A model generated the notes under the pieces. It saw only the letters and a program-made list of their open reading frames with translations, did not search any database and was not told the DNA's origin. Both the position numbers and the translations under genes were made by a program. Positions 8,506 through 16,415 of a stretch of 64,000 nt of DNA are shown here, in pieces. Source of the DNA: Bog-159 sp035602155 (GTDB lineage: Bacteria > Acidobacteriota > Terriglobia > Bryobacterales > Bryobacteraceae); the NCBI GenBank assembly GCA_035602155.1, contig DATNMW010000173.1:41637-105636 (forward strand). Reading direction: 5' to 3'. The stretch's first letter is position 1; each line of letters begins with the position of its first letter.

Positions 8506-9915
8506 TTAGCGAATTCGTGCACCGCCGACTTCACTGCGGCAGCGCGCCAGCAGGCTGCATCCCTGCATCGATTCCGGCGTTTCGATTCCCGCCAAATCCA
8601 GCAAGGTTGGAGCGATATCCAGCAAATGCATGCCTTCCATCTCGCCCCTCACCGGTAGATTGGGAGCTGCCAGCAAAAAGCTGCCAAACTGCGCGTGATT
8701 GCAATCGTCGGGGCCCGTGTCGTTCTCCTGCAGATATAGCGAGTCATACCCCAACCCGCCAATGGAGCGCCAGTACAACGCCCCGAAATGCACAATCAGA
8801 TCCGGAGGCACGTTGCGCAAGCTGCGGTAAAGATCGCGCGGCTGAAATACCAGCGATCCCATTCTTTCCCCGCGATCGTCACGCAACGCGTGAAATCGCG
8901 CCGTCATGTCCTGAATTAGATCGTCGTATTCGGATTCCGGGACAATGCCCTGAGGCTCGCGGCCTTCCACATTGAAGAACACCCGTGCGTAATAGCCGCC
9001 CTCGCTCCAGACCCGCGTGCGCTCCCAGTCGACCAATGACGGCGAAAAAGGCGTGGGTTTGGCGACCGGCTCTTTCAACACCAGCAGACCTTCGCGCCGC
9101 AGCCATTCGTTGACGCAGAAGCCGCCCTCCAGGCGTTGCGCGCCGTGATCGGAAACCACCAGCACGTTCGTATCGTCGTCGAGCAATTCCAGAAGGTTGC
9201 CGATCTCCTGGTCGACATACGCATAGTAGTCGCTGATGAGCGTCTCGTACGGATTCCCTGGAACGTATTGACGGTGTTGGGGATCGTGGTACTTCCAGAA
9301 ACCGTGATGCACCCGGTCGACGCCGATTTCCACGAATTGAAAGTAGTCCCATTCCACGGTGACCATAAGATAGCGGATCACCTCAAAGTGCTTCCGCGTC
9401 ATGTCGTAAATCTGGTCGCGGAGCCACTCTTTGTTATTGGTGCGGAAGCCTTTGACGTCTACCGGGTATTCCCCTACCAAGCGGTCGATCTCTTGCCGCA
9501 CGCTGGCCGGATAGGTATAATCGTGCGTCTTTGTGTCCGGGGTCATGAAGCACCCGACATTGACGCCATTCATGCGTCGCGGGGGATAGCTGGGCGGCAC
9601 ACCAACAACCACCACGTCCTTGTGGTGTGCTCCTAGCACATCCCAGATGGCGGTCTGTTGAATGGAACTGGAGTTTACAATGGAAAGACCGTGGTAGGAA
9701 TAATCTTTGCGGTTGCGGAATCCGTATACCCCCAGGGAACCTGGATCCTGGCTAGTGGACATGCACATCCAGGCAGGTACGGTGATCGGGGGGATCACAC
9801 TTTCCAGCCGGCCATAGCAGCCGCGCTCCATAAGCGCCCGGATGTTGTTCAATCCAGGGTGATGGAATAGAATCTCGGGAGCCGCACAATCCAGCCCTAT
9901 GACAAAAGTCTTCAC
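8506..9915 (-). CDS. alkaline phosphatase superfamily phosphodiesterase-like protein (AP-2), altered nucleophile
   Basis: A 469-residue paralogue of the protein at 1775-3376. Metal-site elements are present: VIGLDCAAPE (Asp9), VDRVHHGFW, VVSDHGAQRLEG and DDCNHAQFG. However, the segment aligned with AWTSLMTG of AP-1 reads AWMCMSTS, so the usual nucleophilic Thr is Met50 with Cys51 beside it. The GTG at 9915 is chosen because AGAAGG lies 7 nt upstream; a longer frame to 9966 lacks such a site. No signal peptide. It is separated from the sulfurylase gene by 283 bp but has the same direction. Substrate and even catalytic competence are uncertain. Confidence 0.82.
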   Translation of the reverse strand: MKTFVIGLDCAAPEILFHHPGLNNIRALMERGCYGRLESVIPPITVPAWMCMSTSQDPGSLGVYGFRNRKDYSYHGLSIVNSSSIQQTAIWDVLGAHHKDVVVVGVPPSYPPRRMNGVNVGCFMTPDTKTHDYTYPASVRQEIDRLVGEYPVDVKGFRTNNKEWLRDQIYDMTRKHFEVIRYLMVTVEWDYFQFVEIGVDRVHHGFWKYHDPQHRQYVPGNPYETLISDYYAYVDQEIGNLLELLDDDTNVLVVSDHGAQRLEGGFCVNEWLRREGLLVLKEPVAKPTPFSPSLVDWERTRVWSEGGYYARVFFNVEGREPQGIVPESEYDDLIQDMTARFHALRDDRGERMGSLVFQPRDLYRSLRNVPPDLIVHFGALYWRSIGGLGYDSLYLQENDTGPDDCNHAQFGSFLLAAPNLPVRGEMEGMHLLDIAPTLLDLAGIETPESMQGCSLLARCRSEVGGARIR

Positions 9916-10376
9916 GTCATGCCTTCTTGAAGAACCGTTTAGGATGTCGTCCCGCGCCCAGGGCAAGACTGGAGCCTACTAGCTTCGCTATTGAGTCCAT
10001 CAGACCACGACAGCAGCCCCGGAGTCAAGTTCTTCGATGCGATTCAGTACTTGTGCCATGGTACTTAAGTCTAATAGCAGGTGACGGTTGCGGGGCGGCC
10101 ATGTAGATTCTGGCATGGCTGCCTTAACATTTGTTTTACATTTACGTAACCGCATCGCAGCAGTTTCGGATCGCTCGTAGAACGGTTGGCGGCTCTCTCC
10201 CCTGAAACGGCAAGGGGCGAAGTCTTCCGACTCCGCCCGCCCCCTCGCCGTCTGGCTCAAAACTTTAGGAAGACAAACTGGCGACGAATTCCTCGCCTAA
10301 CTGAATTCTAAACTTGCCTCGGCTGGCGCGAAAAGAACCGGCTGTACCGTACCAGGTACCACTCGTGTGCGCTACC
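9916..10376. other. gene-free region between divergent AP-2 and msrB genes, with hairpins
   Basis: About 460 bp with no credible gene; small open frames at 10000-10260 and 10265-10525 on the minus strand have no recognisable content and the second overlaps msrB. The region must hold the promoters of both divergent genes. A compact hairpin lies at 10216-10237, with arms GGCGAAGTC and GACTCCGCC (one mismatch) around the tetraloop TTCC, preceded by CCCCT/AGGGG complementarity. No T tract follows, so it is not a standard terminator; its role is unknown. Confidence 0.4.
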
Positions 10377-10982
10377 ATGGCCAAAGTGGGTCCATCCTCC
10401 GCACAGCCCGCCGATCGCCGGTCTTTTTTCTTGGCCTTGGCAGCCTTCCTGTCCGGCACGGCATGCACTAGCGACGCCAGCAGCGCGGACGGTACCGCGT
10501 CCGCCCGGCGGCGCGACCCTGGCATGGTCCGGCTGGTTGACTTCTCGGATGCAGGAAAGAGAATAGGAATTGTGACGACTCAAAAAGTAGTCAAGAGCGA
10601 GGAAGATTGGAAGCGCCAGCTAAGTCCCGACCAGTTTGCGGTCACCCGCAAGAAGGGCACCGAGCTGGCCTTCACCGGCAAGTACTACAATTTGCACGAT
10701 CAAGGTATCTACCGGTGTGTGTGTTGTGGCAACGCGCTGTTCAGCTCCGACACCAAGTTCGAATCGGGCACCGGCTGGCCGAGTTTTTGGGCGCCCATCG
10801 CCAAAGAGAATGTCACGGAGGAAACCGATACCAGCTTTGGGATGATGCGCACCGAGGCTTTGTGCAGCAAGTGCGATGCCCACCTGGGCCACGTCTTCCC
10901 GGACGGACCGCAGCCTACCGGCTTCCGCTACTGCATGAACTCAGCTTCACTGCAGTTCGTCAAACACGAAGCACCCAAGTGA
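10377..10982 (+). CDS. msrB: peptide-methionine (R)-S-oxide reductase, exported
   Basis: A 201-residue protein. The catalytic domain begins near residue 70 and shows the MsrB features CVCCGNALF and CSKCDAHLGHVF (two CxxC zinc sites), GTGWPSFW and the C-terminal GFRYCMNSASLQF containing the catalytic Cys. It reduces methionine-R-sulfoxide in proteins using thiols. The N-terminus, DRRSFFLALAAFLSGTAC, has a twin-arginine pattern (RRxFF) followed by a hydrophobic stretch ending in a Cys that could be a lipobox. Export through Tat, perhaps with lipid anchoring, is therefore likely. The ATG at 10377 is preferred; a TTG at 10314 would extend the frame by 21 residues and bury the signal. It ends 17 bp from the convergent glycosyltransferase. 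Confidence 0.88.
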   Translation: MAKVGPSSAQPADRRSFFLALAAFLSGTACTSDASSADGTASARRRDPGMVRLVDFSDAGKRIGIVTTQKVVKSEEDWKRQLSPDQFAVTRKKGTELAFTGKYYNLHDQGIYRCVCCGNALFSSDTKFESGTGWPSFWAPIAKENVTEETDTSFGMMRTEALCSKCDAHLGHVFPDGPQPTGFRYCMNSASLQFVKHEAPK

Positions 10983-10999
10983 CCGGCGTTGCCAGCCGT

Positions 11000-12169
11000 T
11001 CAATCTTCCTCAAACGCCTTGCCGCTCTTGGCCTCCGCTTTCACGCGCGTTTCCTTCCACAGCCCGCTGGCCGGCACAAATAGGACCGCTCCCGCGCAGA
11101 AGGCCGCCGCGATCAGCACGACGAACGTGCGGCACGCCGCGGATAGCCGCTTCATGGCGAAACCAGCCGGCACCCAATGGTCCACTGCCGCCAATCCGTA
11201 CAGCAACACCTGCGCGCCGATAGCCGCCTCCGCCCATGGGCGCGGAAGCCAAAAACCGCTCACCGCCATCAGCAGCAAGGCATACGGCAGCAGCAGCCGC
11301 CCCAGTTTGTAAGAGAAAAAATGGAAGCCTACCCGCGTCAGAACGTTCAGCAGCCGCGGATAGCTGCCCACCAACTGAAACAGCCCCGCCAGCGTGCGCA
11401 CCTTCCGCTGAAATTCCACGTCCAACTGAGTGGGGTAATCGTAAGCGATCGCCTGCCTCTCAAAGACGAACCGGTAACCTCCAAATATGGCTGCGAGCGG
11501 CAGATAGGCATCGTCAATCAGAGCGGCGTCGGGGAGCGGCCGTGCCAACTCGCGGCGCAACGCGTAGACGCAGCCCGTCGCCACCAGCAGAGAATCCACC
11601 GCGGTCAGTTTGTCCCGCAGCCATTTCTCAAATCGCCAATAGAGCCCCACATCGGCTTCCCCGCCCCCATCGCTCTTCACGAAAACCACATGACCGGAAG
11701 CGCCGCCCACTGCCGGATCTCCCAGACAGGTCACCAATTGGCGCAACGCATCGGGCTCCAGTTGCTGCCGTACATCGGTAAAAAAGAGGACCTCGCCGGT
11801 GGCCTGGGCCATGCCCGCATTCAGCGCCGCGGCCTTGCCGCCATGCGGCACCCGCAGCAGTTCGACGCCCTCTGCCCCGAACTCCTTTACCAAGCTGTCG
11901 GTCTGGTCCATCGACCCGTCCGAGATCACCAGAATTTGCATTCGCAGCCGGGGATAGTCGAGCCGCAAAATCGATTCCAGCTTTGTCCGTATCCATTTCT
12001 CGCCGTTGTAGACGGCCAGCAGGACAGTCACGGTCTTATCCGTAAAACGCTTGTGGACCGGCTTGGGCCTCCACCAAGCCAACACGGCCAGCAGCAACGG
12101 ATATCCGGCTACAATATACAAGGCAAACCCGGCGCCCGCCAGAAACAGGATCACCGACAGCTTGGTCAC
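11000..12169 (-). CDS. membrane glycosyltransferase, family 2
   Basis: A 389-residue inner-membrane GT2 enzyme. One N-terminal membrane helix (about residues 5-30) precedes a GT-A domain with VLLAVYNGEKWI, the UDP-binding VISDGSMDQT, the metal-binding region TDVRQQLEPDAL and the acceptor/processivity region with QRKVRTLAGL. Three to four C-terminal membrane helices follow. The layout matches cellulose synthase/hyaluronan synthase-like enzymes, which polymerise or transfer sugars from nucleotide sugars at the membrane. The start is a GTG at 12169. It lies divergent from the GT4 gene at 12263, so it belongs to the polysaccharide region. Confidence 0.85.
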   Translation of the reverse strand: MTKLSVILFLAGAGFALYIVAGYPLLLAVLAWWRPKPVHKRFTDKTVTVLLAVYNGEKWIRTKLESILRLDYPRLRMQILVISDGSMDQTDSLVKEFGAEGVELLRVPHGGKAAALNAGMAQATGEVLFFTDVRQQLEPDALRQLVTCLGDPAVGGASGHVVFVKSDGGGEADVGLYWRFEKWLRDKLTAVDSLLVATGCVYALRRELARPLPDAALIDDAYLPLAAIFGGYRFVFERQAIAYDYPTQLDVEFQRKVRTLAGLFQLVGSYPRLLNVLTRVGFHFFSYKLGRLLLPYALLLMAVSGFWLPRPWAEAAIGAQVLLYGLAAVDHWVPAGFAMKRLSAACRTFVVLIAAAFCAGAVLFVPASGLWKETRVKAEAKSGKAFEED

Positions 12170-12262
12170 AGGTTCCCGCTCACTCTACCAGTCTATCGAC
12201 TGGCGTTCGGCGCACAAAGCTCCCATGCGAAAATGGCAGCTTGATCGATCGCACAGGCCCGC

Positions 12263-13378
12263 ATGCGCATTTTCGTTGACGCCATCCCCCTGCTGGTGCG
12301 CAGCGCCGGCGTCAAGAATTATCTCTTCCACTGGATTATGCACCTGCGCCGCCTGCTGGGCGACGAACAAGTCCGGCTTTTCCCCTTCCTGGACCGGCTG
12401 CCGGATCTAGATCATGAAGGCTCCGTCGTGGATCCGCCCGGCACTCTCGCACGCCAGGCGCTGCTCTTTGCGCTGAACCTGTGGCCGAACCATGCCGCCG
12501 ACATGATGGGGCCTCCCGATGGCATCTTCCACGCCACCAAGCTGCTCTATCCGCCGCGCCGCCTTCGCCTGACGGCGACCCTGCACGACATGACTTGCTG
12601 GCTCCTGCCCGAATTTCACCAGTCCGCGAACGTGGCGGCTGAAAAGCGCTTCGCCGAGCGTATCTGGAAAGAAGCCGACGGCCTGATCGCCGTTTCCGAG
12701 AGCACCCGCCGCGATGCCTTGCAGGTCTTAGACCTGAATCCGGACGCGATCCAAGTGATTTATCCGGGCGTGGCAGAGCCGTTTTTCGCGGCTACCGCCG
12801 AGACAAGCGTCTCCGCGCGTCTAAAGTATGGACTTCGCCGGCCCTACGCGCTGTATGTAGGAACGGTCGAACCTCGTAAGAATCTGGACCGTTTGCTGGA
12901 CGCTTGGCAAACTCTGCCCAATTCAGTGCGCGAACAATTCGATCTGGTGATTGCCGGTCCCGAAGGATGGCAGTCCGCCGGAACATTGGCCCGGCTGCGC
13001 GCACCCGCTTCAGGCGTACGCTACCTGGCCTATGTGCCGGAGGCCCATCTGCCGGGTATTACGGCCGGCGCAACTGTCTTTGTCTATCCGTCGCTTTACG
13101 AAGGCTTCGGCTTCCCGGTGGCGCAAGCCATGGCGGCCGGCGTACCCGTGATAACTTCCAACCTGTCGTCGTTGCCCGAAGTAACGGGCGGCGCTGCCGC
13201 ATTGATCGATCCGCACAGTCCGGCTGAACTGCGGGCTGCCTTAGACCGTCTGCTCACCTCGCCAGCCACGCGCGCGCAGCTAGCGAGAGCCGGCAAAGCC
13301 CAAGCGCAACGTTTCCGTTGGGACACCTGTGCCCGCCGATCGCTGGAATTTTTTGCCCGGATACTGGGCCGTGTTTAG
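12263..13378 (+). CDS. glycosyltransferase, family 4 type (GT-B)
   Basis: A 371-residue GT-B protein. The Rossmann-like C-terminal domain has YVGTVEPRKNLDRLLDAW and the nucleotide-sugar region YEGFGFPVAQAMAAGVPVI. The usual E-x7-E pair is E280 and Q288, so the second Glu is replaced by Gln. The N-terminal part contains VKNYLFHWI and ATLHDMTCWLLPEF. It probably transfers a sugar from GDP- or UDP-sugar to a lipid-linked glycan at the inner face of the membrane. The gene stands alone, divergent from the GT2 gene, and its stop codon lies within a short tandem repeat shared with the convergent neighbour. Confidence 0.86.
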   Translation: MRIFVDAIPLLVRSAGVKNYLFHWIMHLRRLLGDEQVRLFPFLDRLPDLDHEGSVVDPPGTLARQALLFALNLWPNHAADMMGPPDGIFHATKLLYPPRRLRLTATLHDMTCWLLPEFHQSANVAAEKRFAERIWKEADGLIAVSESTRRDALQVLDLNPDAIQVIYPGVAEPFFAATAETSVSARLKYGLRRPYALYVGTVEPRKNLDRLLDAWQTLPNSVREQFDLVIAGPEGWQSAGTLARLRAPASGVRYLAYVPEAHLPGITAGATVFVYPSLYEGFGFPVAQAMAAGVPVITSNLSSLPEVTGGAAALIDPHSPAELRAALDRLLTSPATRAQLARAGKAQAQRFRWDTCARRSLEFFARILGRV

Positions 13379-13405
13379 CTCATGTTTAAACTCATGTTTA
13401 GCTCA
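13372..13405. repeat. triplicated 11-12 bp tandem repeat spanning two convergent stop codons
   Basis: Three adjacent copies, TGTTTAGCTCA (13372-13382), TGTTTAAACTCA (13383-13394) and TGTTTAGCTCA (13395-13405). The TAG of the plus-strand glycosyltransferase (13376-13378) and the TAA of the minus-strand gene (13398-13400) both come from repeat copies. It looks like local slippage duplication rather than a regulatory site. Confidence 0.75.
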
Positions 13406-14489
13406 CACTCAGTTCGGTTACCAGCGCCTGCTTGCGGTACTCGATACCTTCGTTCGCCTCTGCCCGCTCATCCAGCGAATTACCCAGACTCGCCAACAAA
13501 TACAACAGGAACAAACCGCGCGCGCCTGGCGCTGCGTTCAGATCGAATTTGGCTCTCCAGCTTTTCTTCACCAGGCTGGCCACCTGCACGCTGAAGTGGA
13601 AGGTGTCCCACCCCAAAGGCGCTCCCTCTGCGCCGGACTCCCAATCGAAGACCGCCAGCCGCCCATCCTGTACGCGCGTGTTCCAGGGAGCGAAGTCGCC
13701 ATGCCAGACGCCGCACGGAACCGTAACCTTCTCCAGATCGCGGCGGGCCGCCACCAAGGCCGCCCTGCCCAATTGCTGCCAGCGCCAGTCGCAGAGGCGG
13801 GTCACGGCTTTCCAGCGTGCGCCAACTTCCTCCACAACCTGGAGACCGGACTTGTCCAGGCGCCGTACGGCAGCCAACTTTTCGAGAAATTCCACGTGCA
13901 GGCCGGACAATTTCGCCGGTCCGGGCCGGCCTTGCAGCGGCGACTGAAACAGCAAGTAACTGTTCTGCCATTCGCCGGCGTACAGCACGCGCGGCACATC
14001 CAGCCGCATAGGAGCAATGTCTTCGAGCACTTTCGCTTCATGCCGCACACGCTCGCCTGCCGGCTTGGTCAGTCCCAGCTTGACGTAGCCCAGAGTTTCG
14101 CCGCCGGCCCGCATCACCTGGATGGTGAGCTTACGATACCTGCCGGGAGCGGCTAGCGACATGGCGAACGCCGGGTTACGCTCTCCCGTAACGTTGCTGA
14201 CCAAGGCTTTTAACCCTACTGGCTCTCCCACGTGCAGCGAGTGCATCGCCCAGCCGCTCCAGCCCGTCTTGACTATCTGTGCGAGCAAGCCCTTCCGCAC
14301 GCGCGCGCCGAACGCATAAGGCGTGTAGACCCTGAAAGCTTCCAGCGTCGTGCGGCTATCCCCTAACGGAAGCAGATAACGCGGCTCCTGGCGCGACGGA
14401 AGCACGGCAAAACGGCGGCGCATGGGATCACCCTGCGCCGTCCGCCGGCCGGCGAAACATTCCAAAGCCGCTTGCAGGGCGTCGCTCAT
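13398..14489 (-). CDS. aminoglycoside phosphotransferase (APH)-fold kinase-like protein
   Basis: A protein of 363 residues from the ATG at 14489 (a GTG at 14525 would add 12). The C-terminal half has the catalytic loop GVWHGDFAPWNTR and the metal-binding LAVFDWESG, as in APH and choline-kinase-like enzymes. The N-terminal half has poorly conserved segments, including GYVKLGLTKPAGERVRHEAKVLEDI, which may provide the ATP-site Lys and Glu. Proteins of this fold phosphorylate small molecules or sugars. It lies among glycosyltransferase genes, so a sugar or lipid substrate is plausible, but nothing in the sequence identifies it. Confidence 0.72.
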   Translation of the reverse strand: MSDALQAALECFAGRRTAQGDPMRRRFAVLPSRQEPRYLLPLGDSRTTLEAFRVYTPYAFGARVRKGLLAQIVKTGWSGWAMHSLHVGEPVGLKALVSNVTGERNPAFAMSLAAPGRYRKLTIQVMRAGGETLGYVKLGLTKPAGERVRHEAKVLEDIAPMRLDVPRVLYAGEWQNSYLLFQSPLQGRPGPAKLSGLHVEFLEKLAAVRRLDKSGLQVVEEVGARWKAVTRLCDWRWQQLGRAALVAARRDLEKVTVPCGVWHGDFAPWNTRVQDGRLAVFDWESGAEGAPLGWDTFHFSVQVASLVKKSWRAKFDLNAAPGARGLFLLYLLASLGNSLDERAEANEGIEYRKQALVTELSVS

Positions 14490-14645
14490 AAAAGGGCCGA
14501 TTACAATTATTTGAGTGCGTAACACCGCAAGTCAATTCGTCCGCTCTCGTATTTAAGCCTAAGGGTTTTCCGAGTCCACTCTGTTAAATATCGCGGGCAG
14601 GAGCCGAAAGGCATTTTTGTGGAACACTGGAGTAAGAGTTGACCG

Positions 14646-16103
14646 ATGCCTCCCGGCGATGTATACGCTCGTGTCTTTGAAAATGCGCAGTCCGGTCTGC
14701 TTCTTTTGGAAAAGGATACCGGCCGCATACTGGAAGCCAATGCCGCATTCTTGCGGATGGCCGGGCGCCGCAGCGAAGTGGCGGGGCGCAGTTTCTGGAA
14801 ACCGCCATTGGTGGCGGACGCTGAAGCGGGGGCCGCGATACACGAACACTTGCTTGCCGGCGGCACGGTCACCGGCGTGGAGTTGCCGCTCCAGACCGGC
14901 GACGGGCGCTGGTTGCTGCTGGAGGTTAGCGGCGGCACGGTCAGCGGGCTGATCCAATTGGAAGTTCGGAACGCCACTGAGCGTGAACAAGCGCGCCTCG
15001 CCGAACGCATTGAGACGCTGCGTTTGCTGGCCGGACGGACGGCCGCCGAGTTCCACAATTTACACCGCTCCCTGCTGTCCATGGGTGATCTGCTGTTGGT
15101 CGGCGCCAGCCAAGGCAGGCCCGTGCTCCGCGAATTGGAAGAGATCCAGCAGGCGAGCGAACGGGCCAGCGCCATCGCCGAACAGCTACTGGCATTTAGC
15201 GGAGGGCTGGCACTCCAGGCCCGGCCGGTGTCACTCAACGATCTGGTGGAAGGCGCTCTGCCCCGGTTGCGGCAGCTATTCGGGCGCGATATCGAAATTG
15301 TCCCGGAGCTTAACCAGGATCTTGCGCCCGTGCTGGCCGACCCGGTGCGCGTGCGGCAGATCATCTTGAAGCTGGCCGCCAATTCGCGGGAGGCGATGGA
15401 GCGCGGCGGTACCTTCTGCCTGCAGACCGGCGCCGCACCAAGCGTGGAGCCGGGTTTCGGAGCCGCTGAGGTTGCCGGCGGGCCGTACGGGGTGCTGGCG
15501 GTGAGCGACAGCGGGCCGGGCCTGGACGACGATAGCTGGGCGCATCTGTACGAGCCCTTCTTCAGTACTAAGGCGAATGGCCGAGGGTTGGGGTTGGGGT
15601 TGGCGGCAGTCTACGGTATTGTCCGGCAGAGTGGCGGCCACCTGTGGGCGTATAGCCAACCCGGTAAGGGAGCCACATTCCGTATTTATCTGCCCTTGGC
15701 GGGAACGCACTTCCCTGCCTCGCCGGCGCCGCGATTGGATTGTTCGCCCGGCAACGCCACCATTCTGCTGGTTGAAGCCCACGACGGAATGCGCACGGTC
15801 ATGGCGAACCTGCTGAAAAAACGCGGCTATCGCGTGCTGGCTGCGCTGCATTCCAAGGAAGCACTGCGGGTAACGGAGGCACAAGGGCCACCGGACCTGC
15901 TGATCAGCCGGCCGGAGCCGGAACTGGCCATGCGTCTGGCGCGTATGCAGCCTCGGCTGCGGGTGCTATACCTCGGAGGACATGCCGACGACCTTGTGGC
16001 GCAAGACCACGGGTTGCCGTTACGGACCCTCATGTTGCGGAAGCCTTTCGAGCCGGAGACACTATTGGCGACAGTTTCGGACCTGCTTTCCCAACCCCTG
16101 TAG
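14646..16103 (+). CDS. hybrid sensor histidine kinase-like protein lacking both phosphoacceptor residues
   Basis: A 485-residue soluble protein. A PAS domain occupies about residues 5-115. The dimerisation segment around 130-150 reads GRTAAEFHNLH where this kinase family normally has GxxAHDFNN, so the phosphoacceptor His position is Ala134. The ATPase domain looks intact: N-box AANSREAM (N246), VSDSGPGL, LYEPFFSTK and GRGLGLGLAAVYGIV. A C-terminal receiver domain (about 371-485) keeps Lys466 in MLRKPFEP, but the acidic pocket reads VEAHD and the phosphoacceptor position in DLLISRPEPE is Arg422. ATP binding may survive while phosphotransfer through the standard sites cannot. It is not adjacent to a partner regulator. 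Confidence 0.85.
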   Translation: MPPGDVYARVFENAQSGLLLLEKDTGRILEANAAFLRMAGRRSEVAGRSFWKPPLVADAEAGAAIHEHLLAGGTVTGVELPLQTGDGRWLLLEVSGGTVSGLIQLEVRNATEREQARLAERIETLRLLAGRTAAEFHNLHRSLLSMGDLLLVGASQGRPVLRELEEIQQASERASAIAEQLLAFSGGLALQARPVSLNDLVEGALPRLRQLFGRDIEIVPELNQDLAPVLADPVRVRQIILKLAANSREAMERGGTFCLQTGAAPSVEPGFGAAEVAGGPYGVLAVSDSGPGLDDDSWAHLYEPFFSTKANGRGLGLGLAAVYGIVRQSGGHLWAYSQPGKGATFRIYLPLAGTHFPASPAPRLDCSPGNATILLVEAHDGMRTVMANLLKKRGYRVLAALHSKEALRVTEAQGPPDLLISRPEPELAMRLARMQPRLRVLYLGGHADDLVAQDHGLPLRTLMLRKPFEPETLLATVSDLLSQPL

Positions 16104-16166
16104 TCGATTCAGCCCTAGCCAAAATAAGCCGCGCCGCATTGTTTCATTACTTTCATCACTTTGCTG

Positions 16167-16196
16167 TTGACAATGCAAGTCCTGTACGCTTAGCAT
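16167..16196 (+). promoter_or_regulatory. candidate sigma-70 promoter of the HTH-ParA module
   Basis: A consensus -35 box TTGACA is at 16167-16172, and after an 18-bp spacer comes TAGCAT (16191-16196, four of six matches to TATAAT). It lies 18 bp before the HTH gene, in an otherwise gene-free 111-bp gap. Predicted from sequence only. Confidence 0.45.
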
Positions 16197-16214
16197 CAAG
16201 AATATACCTATCCA

Positions 16215-16415
16215 ATGAAGGCGCGCTGTGAACCTTACATGAAGTCCCAGGAAGTAGCGGACGTCCTGGGAATTACCAAGCGCACGCTGATGAACTGGTT
16301 GCGTACACAAAAGATCCAGGAACCGGAACGCAATCAGGCGAACCGTTACCGGCGTTGGACTGCGCAGGACGTAGAGCGTATCCGGCATACTCTAGCGGAG
16401 AACAACAGTGATTAG
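16215..16415 (+). CDS. small MerR/excisionase-type helix-turn-helix protein
   Basis: A 66-residue protein. MKSQEVADVLGITKRTLMNWLRTQKI is a MerR-like HTH (residues 9 to about 34), followed by the wing RYRRWTAQDVERIRHTL. The ATG at 16215 or the one at 16239 could be the start; with the promoter at 16167-16196 the first leaves only a very short leader. Its last codons overlap the GTG of parA by 8 bp, so the two are translationally coupled. In plasmid partition modules such small proteins often regulate the operon or bind the centromere site; that role is inferred here. Confidence 0.75.
   Translation: MKARCEPYMKSQEVADVLGITKRTLMNWLRTQKIQEPERNQANRYRRWTAQDVERIRHTLAENNSD

Noticed and set aside
7329..8975. 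548-codon plus-strand open frame
   Set aside because: It is antisense to the sulfurylase and the end of AP-2 and has no recognisable family sequence; it arises from high GC content.
10216..10237. Hairpin GGCGAAGTC/GACTCCGCC as a rho-independent terminator
   Set aside because: No T tract follows on either strand and it lies between divergent genes, so a terminator is not expected.
10000..10525. Two minus-strand frames of 86 codons between AP-2 and msrB
   Set aside because: No recognisable content; the second overlaps the msrB start.
10755..10765. GTTCGAATC-like tRNA T-loop wording
   Set aside because: It is inside the msrB coding frame and no acceptor or anticodon stems can be formed around it.
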